Program-made: the position numbers and the translations under genes
Shown here: positions 1 to 9,101 of the stretch, piece by piece
Position numbering within the stretch: position 1 is the first letter of the stretch
Layout of the letters: every line of letters begins with the position of its first letter
Assembly (NCBI GenBank): GCA_038277395.1
Contig: CM076190.1
Span: forward strand, 241,595,256 to 241,659,255
Source: Dryocosmus kuriphilus
Lineage: Eukaryota > Arthropoda > Insecta > Hymenoptera > Cynipidae
Direction: 5' to 3'
DNA length: 64,000 bases
The notes under the pieces: model-generated
What the model was told of the DNA's origin: nothing
Database searches by the model: none
The model's input: only the letters and a program-made list of their open reading frames with translations

Positions 1-655
1 CGAATTTCCACGAATTTCTTGAAATACCTGAAGCTCCGGCAACAAATTGAAATTTCTTAAGTCCTCGAAATTTATCAGGTTCTTTGAAGTTTCTGCAATA
101 ATTTCGAATTTGGAAAATATTTGCATTTTTATAATTTCGTGGAATTCATCGAATTACTCTTAATTCCTCAAATTCTTTGAAATTACTCGAATTCTTCGAA
201 ATTTATAGAATAACATTAAACTTGAAAATTCTTCGAAACTTTATAATTTTGTGGAATTTGTCAAAATCATCGAAATTCCTTGAAATTACTGAAACAACTT
301 GGAAACTGGAAATTCCTTCAAACTTTATAATTTTGTGGAATTTGTTAAATTCTTTGAAATGCACGAGTTCTTTAAAATTTCTCGAATTCTTTGAAGTACA
401 TTGACATTACTGGAATAATTTGAAATTTGGAAATTCCTTGAAATTTTATAATCGCATGGAATTCCACAAATTCCTTGAAATTCTTCGAATTATGTGAAAT
501 TCTTTGAAATTACTTAAATAAATTGGAATTTGAAAATTACTTGAAATTTTATAATTTCCTGTAATTCCTCAAATGCATTGAATTCTTTAGAGTTTGCTAA
601 AAATTCCATGAAATGCTTCGAATATCTTTAAATTCATCGAAATCTTTGAAACTTA
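1..655. repeat. Degenerate GAATTC/TTGAAATTC repeat, left palindrome arm
   Basis: Low-complexity sequence built from variants of a ~10-12 bp theme (TTGAAATTC, GAATTCCTT, TCGAATTC). Its reverse complement resembles 21,690-22,150, including the phrase 'ggaaattatggaattt' (here seen as its complement with drift), so it is the outer module of the left palindrome arm. The open frame at 177-404 only translates the repeat (recurring LEFFE, FIILWNL), so I do not call it a gene. Confidence 0.75.
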
Positions 656-659
656 AAAT

Positions 660-1260
660 GGTAACTCAAAAAAATAAAGATTATGCAAATGAAAAATCGG
701 TTAAATGAAAATTCGGAAAAACAAAACTTACTGCAAATGGCGATTCACATAAAAGAAAATAAGTTATGTAGCGTATTATGTTTCTTATTTAACTTTATGT
801 AAATGGAGAAAGAATAGTTATTTTTACTTAAACAATTTTGGATAGGAAATAAATATACTGCAATTAAAAATGTTATTTTATGTAAATTATAGGTATTATA
901 TTTACCCACAAAATTAGTGAAAATCGTTAAAGCGAAAAACAGAATACCAATCACTGCTCTCATTTTTTATAAATAATGATATTCTGAAAAATATTTCAAC
1001 ACAGTTAATAGTCGTTATCGTATTCGTTGATCTAAATTGTTTCTATTTTATTATTCTGTTTTTCACCTTGACGGAAATATCAATAATATTTCAAATTTAT
1101 GATATTGTTTTGTACAATTTTTAGAGGAAAACATTACTAGTACACAATTGAAAAATCAGTTTTCGTTTAAACAATGACAGGACTGATTTTAAGTAAAGTA
1201 ATTTCTGTTTATTCTCTTTTACACCTCTTAAGAAAAAATCAGCTAAAATATTTCAAAACT
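660..1260 (-). repeat. Inverted duplicate of 20,520-21,130
   Basis: Read on the minus strand this block aligns with 20,520-21,130 on the plus strand over most of its length, including the same short open frame, the same 5' flank ('cagaatatcatta') and the same downstream AT-rich tract. It is the second module of the palindrome. Divergence is moderate, with small indels, so the duplication is not recent. Confidence 0.8.
745..963 (-). CDS. Small signal-peptide-like ORF or first exon
   Basis: A 72-codon frame starting with ATG. The first ~20 residues are strongly hydrophobic (MRAVIGILFFALTIFTNFVG) and look like a secretory signal peptide or a single membrane segment. A splice-donor-like GGTAAAT follows codon ~20 and is also present in the inverted copy at 20,844, so the coding exon may end there and the remaining ~50 Asn/Lys-rich codons may be intronic. 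Upstream there is an acceptor-like 'tttttcag'. No family is recognised. The copy at 20,844-20,933 keeps the hydrophobic start but ends after 29 codons. Conservation of this start in both arms is the only support for coding; it could equally be an old repeat. Confidence 0.35.
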   Translation of the reverse strand: MRAVIGILFFALTIFTNFVGKYNTYNLHKITFLIAVYLFPIQNCLSKNNYSFSIYIKLNKKHNTLHNLFSFM

Positions 1261-1299
1261 GTTTAAAATATTTTTAAATGCCTTTAAATACCTTTTAAA

Positions 1300-1985
1300 T
1301 TCCGCAAAATGCCTTAAAAACTACAATTGGCTTTTGAAAGCCGCAAATATCTGTTATTTTGTTAAGAGCCCTGTAATTTTCAGTGAATGGATATGAGAAA
1401 CTACAATTACTTTTAGTCAATCGCGAATTGTTGTTCTTTGTAAAAATTTGTTGGAAATATCGTGAAAAACTACAATTAGGTTTTGTAAATCGCAATGTTT
1501 TTTTTTAATTTGTAACTTTCTTGGAAGTATTTTGAAAAACCACTGTTAGCTTTTACAGACCACAAACTTTCGTTTTTTTTAAATATTCGTTTTTTTCTTT
1601 AATTTTTAATTTTCTAGGTAATACTATGAAAAACTACAATTAGCTGTTGCAAATCACAAATTTTCGTTCTCTTTTTATATTTGTAACTTTCTTGGAAATG
1701 TTATGAAGGACTACAGTTAGCTTGTGCAAATCGCCAAATGCCGTTGTTTTTTCTAGAATTCTGTAATTTTCCGAGAAAGACCACGAGAAACTACAATTAG
1801 CTTCTGTCAATAGCAAGTCGTTGCTTCTTTTAACAATGTGTAATTTTCTTTAATTTTCTTGGGAAAATTGTAACTTTTAAGGAAAGTCTATAAAATTACA
1901 ACTAGCCTTTGCAAATCGCAAATTTTCATTACTTTTGGTAAGATTTCATAGTTTCCTACAATTTTCAGTAAAAATTTCTTATTTT
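1300..1985 (-). repeat. ~80-bp satellite, left arm (minus orientation)
   Basis: About eight monomers of the same satellite that fills 6,540-20,480, here inverted. The hallmark core appears as its complement ('ctacaattagc' followed by 'ttgcaaatcgcaaa'). Three predicted small ORFs here are only repeat translation. This is the short counterpart of the ~14-kb right-arm array. Confidence 0.85.
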
Positions 1986-2936
1986 CTAACGTGAATTATG
2001 AAAAACTTGTAAGGGTAAAGTAATTCTTAAACAAGCTACAGAGGGCGCAAATAGTGGGAGGGAGTGAGGGGAGATAGTTGGTCTCCGACCTTTGGACCGT
2101 AAACATGTAAAAGTTACAATTAATAAACATCTATATTCTACATTAAGAAACCCCCTTTCATTATATCTATACAATTTTCAGAAGTGGGATTAAAATCCAA
2201 TGCCCAAGCGTGTCGATGTGTTCTTAAAACCTTTCTAAGTGCTCGCCATAAGTGACCCGCCAATTATCAACGCGTCGTGTGAGCAGCGTGACCAGATCAG
2301 TGATGTGAGTTGGACAGTCGACCGGTCATGACGGTCAAATGTCAGAAAACTTTTGGTCAGCTTTTGACGCCAAATGACTGTGACCCGTCAAGTTTTTTCT
2401 GACTGTCAATCCCACATCTATACAGACGGAGGGGGGCTTATATTTTTAATTCAATAAAAATTTTCAAATTTCCCGTTGCATTTCAAATTTTTATTGTACC
2501 AATAGCGCTGTTTATCATGATATTTTAATTTGTGGTTTGTCAAGTTTATTTCTGTCCTTTACTAAACCACTACAATGAAGAGAGATGACAATATGAAATA
2601 TGACCCAAGTATAATAGCGGTTGGTATTCACGAACACTAAGTTGCCGGCAGACGGTTTCTCGTCGTACTCGAACGATTTTCAATTGTTTTTGAAAAGTGA
2701 AACGTAATTACGTAAATAAAGTCGCCCACGTCAAATTGTCACGCAATTTATTGAATATTTCTCAACTTATATGGTGAGTAAATATCTGAAAATGAATTCT
2801 CTAATACCGACTTATTGATCGTCGAATTATCACATGAAAAATATTTTTTAATTAAGACTTAAAATTGAAATGTTGTAGGAGTACGGGATGGGGAAGGTTT
2901 CTGACATTGTCCTGAAACATTTCACAAAGCAGCAGG
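1986..2936. other. Non-coding spacer between satellite and core inverted repeat
   Basis: No supported gene. It holds a GC-richer stretch (about 2,030-2,100), a hairpin element at 2,302-2,418, and AT-rich filler up to the outer edge of the core inverted repeat at 2,937. I found no counterpart in the right arm, where 6,238-6,540 holds a BED-finger fragment instead. Confidence 0.5.
2302..2418. mobile_element. Short hairpin element, MITE-like
   Basis: A 117-bp segment whose ends are inverted repeats: it starts GATGTGAGTTGGACAGTC and ends GACTGTCAATCCCACATC. The interior is rich in GTCA/TGAC steps (GGTCATGACGGTCA), so most of it can fold on itself. No clear target-site duplication is visible, so mobility is inference. 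Confidence 0.4.
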
Positions 2937-3403
2937 CCTCGGATATTTGAAAAAGAGTCCAGGGCAACTTGGTGAGGATAACTCCACCACCGCGATGAAG
3001 TAATGTGTGAGACAAGGAACTAGGTTGTCGAAAATACACGAACGAAAACGAACGGTGAGTCGGTGAGTTGTCCTGGTTACAAGCTGCTCGGGTTAAGCCG
3101 AAAATGCACGAATACGAACGATTGGAGCACTTACCGACGATAGCCGACTTCGCGTTCGCGACTACTCGGTTTCGACCTTGAAGCCTTTGAAGGCATTTGG
3201 AGGATAGAGTTGATTTTTCATTTTTGATAATATCTACGTTAACGCGAGAAGTTAGCTGACGACTGACATTACATTTTTATCTCTGTTCTCATTGGTTTAA
3301 TACTTGATTATGAAGATAGCGTTGAACAGAAAGGCGTCAAATATGAATTTTTCAAATGTAGCAGAAAGACTTCAAATATACATGTAATGAAGTTTTGAAA
3401 TAT

Positions 3404-3592
3404 TTAATCATTATGTTTTTCAGGAATTCTTATGCAATATTTTAGACGATCTGATTCTACAGCGAGTAAATTGTAAGACACTGGAGGTTTGTAAAGTTGA
3501 AATATATTGGATATATGTGTATGGGGTTTTGAGGTTAGATTAATATCTATTACTTTCAAGTCAGTTTTTACTATATCTATGTTTTTCTTCAA
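3404..3592 (-). pseudogene. Arm-conserved 62-codon frame (left copy)
   Basis: Same translation as 5,553-5,741 except for three residues (L/V at 33, YC/HF at 51-52). Both start at TTG, not ATG, so this is at best part of an exon. The near-identical frames may reflect recent homogenisation of the arms rather than coding selection. No domain is recognised. Confidence 0.25.
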
Positions 3593-3649
3593 TTGAATTT
3601 TAACATTCTAAAGTTAAAATGATAATCAATAAAAAAAATCAATTTCATT

Positions 3650-4205
3650 TTCGAATAACATTCAACATTATGACTTACGTTTTTTTTTTAGTTTGCAGAA
3701 AACATTTTAATTTTGTATTTTTTGAAATTTTTGTTTGAAACACATTGTTCCTACTTTAATTTAAAAACATAAAGACTAGAAACCATTAAAGAATAAACAG
3801 TTTTAATAAAACGCACAATTGTCAAAACAAGTGATCAAAACAGAGTTTTTATTCAAAATAACCTATAAGTAGTCATTACATGGTATAATTTTGTTCAATG
3901 TTATTCGAAAATTAAATAAACCAGCATTTTGATAAATAAAAAAAAAATTTTTAATTGCGTTTAGCAAGAATCGAACGCTTGGAAATACTTTTGCAATAGC
4001 TCGATGACCATCCGTTCGCAATTTTTCAAATGCATTTTTCTCGAAAATGGGCTAGAATTGAGTCTTCTTGATTTTCCCCAGAAAACCTCTGGTACTTACC
4101 TTTTATTGAGGAGAGTATCAATTCAAATAAACAACACCATACCTAAGGGTCCCCTTGTTAGTAAAATTTAACGGAAGCGTATTAAAAGTAAGAGCAGGAA
4201 TAGAA
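3650..4205. other. Insertion specific to the left arm
   Basis: This stretch interrupts the alignment with the right arm, which runs from 'ccattttaactttag' almost directly to 'gatatagcgttctca'. It contains the tRNA-like segment at about 3,950-4,020. No TIRs or target duplication were evident. Confidence 0.5.
3950..4020 (-). repeat. tRNA-like / SINE fragment
   Basis: On the minus strand a B-box-like GCGTTCGATTCTTGC sits in a possible T-arm (CAAG loop CTTG), preceded at a suitable distance by an A-box-like TGGTCATCGAG. The acceptor stem is poor and no 3' tail is seen, so a decayed tRNA-derived SINE head or tRNA pseudogene is more likely than a functional tRNA. Confidence 0.3.
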
Positions 4206-4632
4206 AAACTGTAAATAATTTCACTTTGAGAACGCTATATCGAATTGAAGTTTATGGATTGTTTTCTCATTAATAAATATTTTTTATTATATATTTATAT
4301 TATAGCATTTATAAATAATATATCTTTACCTATACTGCAAGGAAAATTATTATAATTATTGAAAATAATTGTACCTTGTTATATTAGTAATTATCATTAC
4401 CAATTACTATTAAATATTTATGACGCATTTATTTAACCTACTTTTCTCATTATTAAATCGTTTTATAACTTATATACATTGGAAAAATGTTCAAATTTTT
4501 ACTTATTTATATTTTAATAATTTATTTAAACGTGTTAAAAATGCATTAATCTCTGCTAACATTGAGGAGAATACATTACAGATGAAATCTATTCAAATGT
4601 GTGAATTAAAATAATTTTGATTCGAGGTAGGC

Positions 4633-5053
4633 TGACCTGAATTGATTAGAATTAAAATCTCAAAACTTATATTCCACATGAAGGAAATAAAACAATTTAT
4701 TATGCCAATTTATTTTGTGAACTAATTAGAAAGAATTAAATTAACGTTTACCCGTTTAACCCGATAATTACTTTTAATGTATTAAATTAATCAACATTTT
4801 TACTTTATACTTACCCTCTGATGGAAAAAATTTCTACGAGAAACTACAGCATTCTTCGAAAACGTCATTTTTATAGCTCATTGTGAAAAATTGTAGACCT
4901 TTATTAATTATACTTAGAAAACTACAAATTTTTATGAAAAATAAAACTTTATAAAGAATAATTATGAAGTTTTATGATTTTATATGAAAGGTAAAGATCT
5001 ACTAAGAAAATTTATGCCAAATTTACAACAAAATACAATCTCAATTTTTCATA
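4633..5053. other. Loop of the core inverted repeat
   Basis: About 420 bp of AT-rich sequence between the two arms. It contains short phrases resembling the ~80-bp satellite on either strand ('gagaaactacagcattc'). No gene seen. Confidence 0.6.
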
Positions 5054-6237
5054 GTCTGCCTCCCTCGAATTAAAATTATTTTAATTGACACATTTGAATA
5101 GATTTCATCCTTAATGTATTCTTCTCAATGTTAGCAGAGATTAATGCATTTTTAACACGTTTAAATAATTTTTTAAACATAAATAAATATAAATTTGAAC
5201 ATTTTTCCAATGTATATAAGTTATAAAACGATTTAATAATGAAAAAAGTAGGTTAAATAAATGCATCATAAATATGTAATAGGAATTGGTAATGGATAAT
5301 AACAAGTTATAATTATTTTCAATAATTATAATAATTTTCCTTGCAGTATAGGTAAAGAATTATTATTCATAAATGCTATAATATGAAAATATAATACAAA
5401 ATATTTATTAATGAGAAAACAATCCATAAATTTCAATTCGATATAGCGTTCTCATAGTGAAATTATTTTCAGCTTTTCTGAAATTGATTCTGAAATTGAT
5501 TATTGATTTTTTTTATTGATTACCATTTTAACTTTAGAACATTTAAATTCAATTGAAAAAAAACATAGATATAGTAAAAACTGACTTGAAAGTAATAGAT
5601 ATTAATCTAACCTCAAAACCCCATACACATATATCCAATATATTTCAAGTTTACAAACCTCCAGTGTCTTATAATTTACTCGCTGTAGAATCAGATCGTC
5701 TAAAACATTTCATAAGAATTCCTGAAAAACATAATGATTAAATATTTCAAAACTTCATTACATGTATATTTGAAGTCTTTTTGCTACATTTGAAAAATTC
5801 ATATTTGACGATTTTCTGTTCAACGCTATATCTTCATAATCAAGTATTAAACCAATGAGAACAGAGATAAAAATTTAACGTCAGCTAACTTCTCGCGTTA
5901 ACGTCGATTTTATTAAAAATGAAAAATCAACTCTATCCTCCAAATGGCTTCAAAGGCTTCAAGGTCGAAACCGAGTAGTCGCGAACGCGAAGTCGGCTAT
6001 CGTCGGTGAGTGCTCCAATCGTTCGTATTCGTGCATTTTCGGCTTAACCCGAGCAGGTTGTAACGAGGACAACTCACCAACTCACCGTTCGTCTTCTTTC
6101 GTGTATTTTCGACTTTACACGAAGCGGCAGCTTGCCAAAGACGAAGAAACCTAGTTCCTTGTCTCACGCATTACTTCGTGGCGGTGGTGGGGTTATCCCC
6201 GCCAAGTTGCCCCGGACTCTTTTTCAAATATTCGAGG
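5054..6237 (-). repeat. Right arm of core long inverted repeat
   Basis: Inverted partner of 2,937-4,632. The outer end matches through 'ctctttttcaaatattcgagg' and then diverges. Substitutions and short indels are scattered along it, so the palindrome has aged, though the GC-rich outer third is still very similar. Confidence 0.9.
5553..5741 (+). pseudogene. Arm-conserved 62-codon frame (right copy)
   Basis: Partner of 3,404-3,592. It begins at TTG with an in-frame TAA three codons upstream and an acceptor-like 'ttaactttag' just before that, so it is not a complete gene. It ends with the same IRIPEKHND tail as the other copy. Confidence 0.25.
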
Positions 6238-6486
6238 GCCGCAAAGCAGCCCTATAAACAAAATCAAAAATTGATTTCTTACGAGTGCAATTATTGCCAA
6301 AAGCACTACGCCGAACATGTTACTCGCATGGAAAAGCATCTTTTGGAAAATTGTAAACCGTGCCCCATGGATGTAAGAAAATACATTCAAACAAACGGCA
6401 ACAGCAAACAATGCAATCTGAAGCGAGCTATAAGTCTAACTCCCCAAACAGAAGCAGAACATGGTAAACAAAAATTATTTGAATAA
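6178..6486 (+). pseudogene. BED-type zinc-finger fragment
   Basis: The frame starts at GTG inside the right palindrome arm and only beyond residue ~20 leaves the inverted repeat. Residues 37-59 have a C-x2-C then H-x4-C arrangement (ECNYC ... MEKHLLENC) followed by CP, as in BED fingers of hAT-type transposases and domesticated ZBED proteins. No catalytic domain follows; at 6,487 the frame ends and the satellite begins. It may be the first exon of a lost hAT-like transposase whose terminal region supplied the inverted repeat. Function is not claimed. Confidence 0.5.
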
Positions 6487-6539
6487 ATTATTCTGCTTCT
6501 TTCCGGCACAACCGAAAAAGTCAATTTCAAATTTTAATT

Positions 6540-8155
6540 GAACTATAACTATAACTTGCGATTTGGAAAAAATAACTGTAGTTTTTCACAACATTTCCAA
6601 GGAAGTTACAAATTCCAAAAAAGAAAGCGAGTTAGTGATGGGCAAGTGCCAATTGCGAGTTTTCATAGTATTACCTACAAAGTTACAAACTTAGAAAAAG
6701 GAAAATTTTTCAAAAATTTGCGGTTTGCAAAAGCTAATTTTACTTTTGCATGATATATCGTAGAAAGTTATAAATTAAAAGTAGAAGCAAAGAAACTTAC
6801 CATTTGCAAAAGCTAATTGAAATTTATTGTAATACTTACAAAAAAATTTTACAAAAAAAGAAAAGAAAAAGATAATTTTACTTTTTCATAATATTTCCTA
6901 GAAACTTATAAATTTCTGAAAAATATAAAGAAAATCGACGATTTCCAGGAGCTAATTGTAGTTTTCATAGTATTCCCTAGAAAATATAAAATTTCAAACA
7001 AAAGGAAAGAAAATTTACGACATGCAAAAGCTGATGGTAGTCTTTCATAGTTTTTATTAGAAAATTACAAATTTCTGTACAAAATTGTACAAAATTATTA
7101 ATTTCTTCATTAAATGACGAAAATTTTCGATTTGAAAAAGATAATTGTAATTTTTCATAGTATTTAGTAGAAAATATTAAATTTCCGAAAAAAAATTAAG
7201 AAAATTAACTATCTGCAAAACCCAATTGTAGTTTATCATTGTTTTTCTTAGAAAATTTAAAAAAAAAATAAGGGAATGTTGGGTCTTCCAAAAGTTAATT
7301 ATAGTTTTTCATAGATATTCTTAAACGATTACACAATTCTGAAAAAAATAAAGAGTATTTGCAACTTGTAAAAGCTAATTTTAGTTTTTCATAGTCTTCC
7401 TGAGAAAATAACAGAACTCTAAAAAAAAGAATTAGCAAAATTTTCGTCTTGAAGAGGGTACTTGTATTTTTTTATAGTTCATATTTGAAAATAGTACACT
7501 TTTACAGAAAATTGTAGAAAATTGTAAATTCCTAAGAAAAATAACGAAAAGTGTAATTCTTAAAACTTTTTCTTAAAAAATTACAAATTTCTACAACAGA
7601 TATAACAAAAATTAGAATTTGTACAAAAAACAACAATTTGCGATTGACAAAAGATAATTGTAGTTTCTCATATTCTTTCTCGGAAATGTAGAGAATTATA
7701 AAAAGAAATAACGTAAATTCGCGATTTGCAAAAGCTAATTGTAGTTTTTCACAGTTCTTCTTATAAAATTAGAAAATTCTAAAAAAAATAAAATCAATTT
7801 GAGATTTGCAAATGCTAATTGTCGTTTTTTTTCATAATATTTCTTAGAAAGTCACAACTTAAAACAAAAAACAACGAAAATTTACGATTTACCAAAGCTA
7901 ATTGTAGTTTTCAATGATATTTCGTAGAAAGTTACAAACTAAACCAAAAAACAGCGAATATTTCTGATTTGCAAGAGCTAATTGTTGTTTTTCATGGTAT
8001 TACCTAGCAAATCAAAAATTAAAAAAAAAACGAAAACTTGTAATTTGCTAAAGCTAATGACAGTTTTTCTTAATATTTTGTAGAACGTAACACACTAAAA
8101 TAAAGGACAACGAAATTTTGCGATTTGCAAAATCTAACTGTAGCTTTTTATAATA
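6540..8155 (+). repeat. ~80-bp satellite array, right arm, part 1
   Basis: Tandem monomers of ~75-86 bp sharing 'gcaaaagctaattgtag' then 'tttttcataatatttcctag' and an A-rich spacer ending in 'acgaaaatttgcgattt'. Monomers in this left edge are more divergent than those in the centre, as expected at the edge of an array. No genes; in-frame runs are repeat translation. Confidence 0.9.
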
Positions 8156-9101
8156 CAGGGTGGGCCATCTGTTAGTGCGTTTTTCAACTATGGATAAATG
8201 ACACATCATTTGTAGGTTATGTCATTCTCTCTGCACATACAAAATGTCAAAACTATGCCATTTGAAAAGATGGAGTCGTTGACGACGCAACAACGCGTTT
8301 TGATAGTGCAAACTTACTACGAAAATGGTCGGTCTGTAAAAGAAGCATTTCGGAAACTTCGGACTCGAGGCTCATTTTCATTTTTTTTTTTTCATTTTCA
8401 CTTAAGTCAACACGTAAACAAACAAAACTGTCGCATTTGGGGATCAGAAAATCCACAGAAAATTCACCAGAGACCACTTCATGATGCAAAAGTCACTGTA
8501 TGGTGCGGGCTATATGCTGGTGGCATTATTGGGCCATTTTTTTTCGAGGACGAGCGTGAGAGGGCCATTACGATTAATTCTGAACGCTATCGTGGCATGC
8601 TGACGGACTTTTTGTGGCGAAAATTAGATGAAATTGATGTGGATGATCTTTGGTTTCAACAAGACGGCGCAACATCGCACACAAATCGTCAAACAATTAA
8701 CTTATTGGCGACTAAGTTTGGTGATCGCATAATTTCCAGGAATTCCGACGTGAATTGGCCACCAAGGTCGTGCGATTTGACCCCTTTGGATTTTTTCCTT
8801 TGGGGTTATCTAAAAAGTAAAGTTTATGCGAATGCCCCACGAACAATTCAAGCCCTAAAAAATAACATTCGGGCTGAAATTGAGGCCATTCATCCCAGTT
8901 TATTGGAGAGAGTCATCGAAAATTTCGACCATCGGATGCAAGTCTGCAAAAAGAGCCGTGGCGGACACTTGAATGATATCATTTTTCATTTGTAAATGGC
9001 ATGTAAGTAGCTTTAATTTTCACTAAACTATTTTGATTTCACATAGGAAAAAGTGTACTTTTTTTTAAATTTAAAAACGCACTAACAGATGGCCCACCCT
9101 G
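8156..9101 (+). mobile_element. DD41D Tc1/mariner element, 946 bp
   Basis: Perfect TIRs: starts CAGGGTGGGCCATCTGTTAG and ends with its complement, matching for ~29 bp. TA target duplication flanks it (8,154-8,155 and 9,102-9,103). The flanking satellite monomer would be continuous without it ('cataa-TA-tttccaagaaa'), so the insertion is later than array formation. It carries one transposase frame that lacks the first catalytic block. Confidence 0.95.
8219..8995 (+). CDS. Tc1/mariner DD41D transposase, internally deleted
   Basis: 258 codons against a usual ~340-350. The likely true start is Met13 or Met18 (MESLTTQQRV), which opens the N-terminal helix-turn-helix domain. That domain stops near residue 48 and the frame passes through a T-rich junction (SFSFFFFHFH) straight into VNKQNCRIWG. 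This deletes the rest of the DNA-binding region and the block with the first catalytic Asp. The second Asp is kept (FQQDGATSHT, residue 149) and the third lies 41 residues further (LTPLDFFLWG, residue 191), the DD41D spacing. The C-terminus through GGHLNDIIFHL looks complete. The protein cannot be catalytic as it stands. Confidence 0.9.
   Translation: MSFSLHIQNVKTMPFEKMESLTTQQRVLIVQTYYENGRSVKEAFRKLRTRGSFSFFFFHFHLSQHVNKQNCRIWGSENPQKIHQRPLHDAKVTVWCGLYAGGIIGPFFFEDERERAITINSERYRGMLTDFLWRKLDEIDVDDLWFQQDGATSHTNRQTINLLATKFGDRIISRNSDVNWPPRSCDLTPLDFFLWGYLKSKVYANAPRTIQALKNNIRAEIEAIHPSLLERVIENFDHRMQVCKKSRGGHLNDIIFHL

Larger units (their letters stand above)
2937..4632 (+). repeat. Left arm of core long inverted repeat
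   Basis: Reverse complement of 5,054-6,237 over almost its whole length, with matched landmarks: the CGTTCGCGACTACTCGG tract, the conserved ORF, and the inner 'cattaatctctgctaac' tract. The arm is ~0.5 kb longer than its partner because of an insertion at about 3,650-4,205 that the right arm lacks. Inner ends are separated by a ~420-bp AT-rich loop. Confidence 0.9.

Noticed and set aside
177..404. 75-codon frame in the GAATTC repeat
   Set aside because: Repetitive low-complexity translation; same type of frame occurs at 21,714-23,490.
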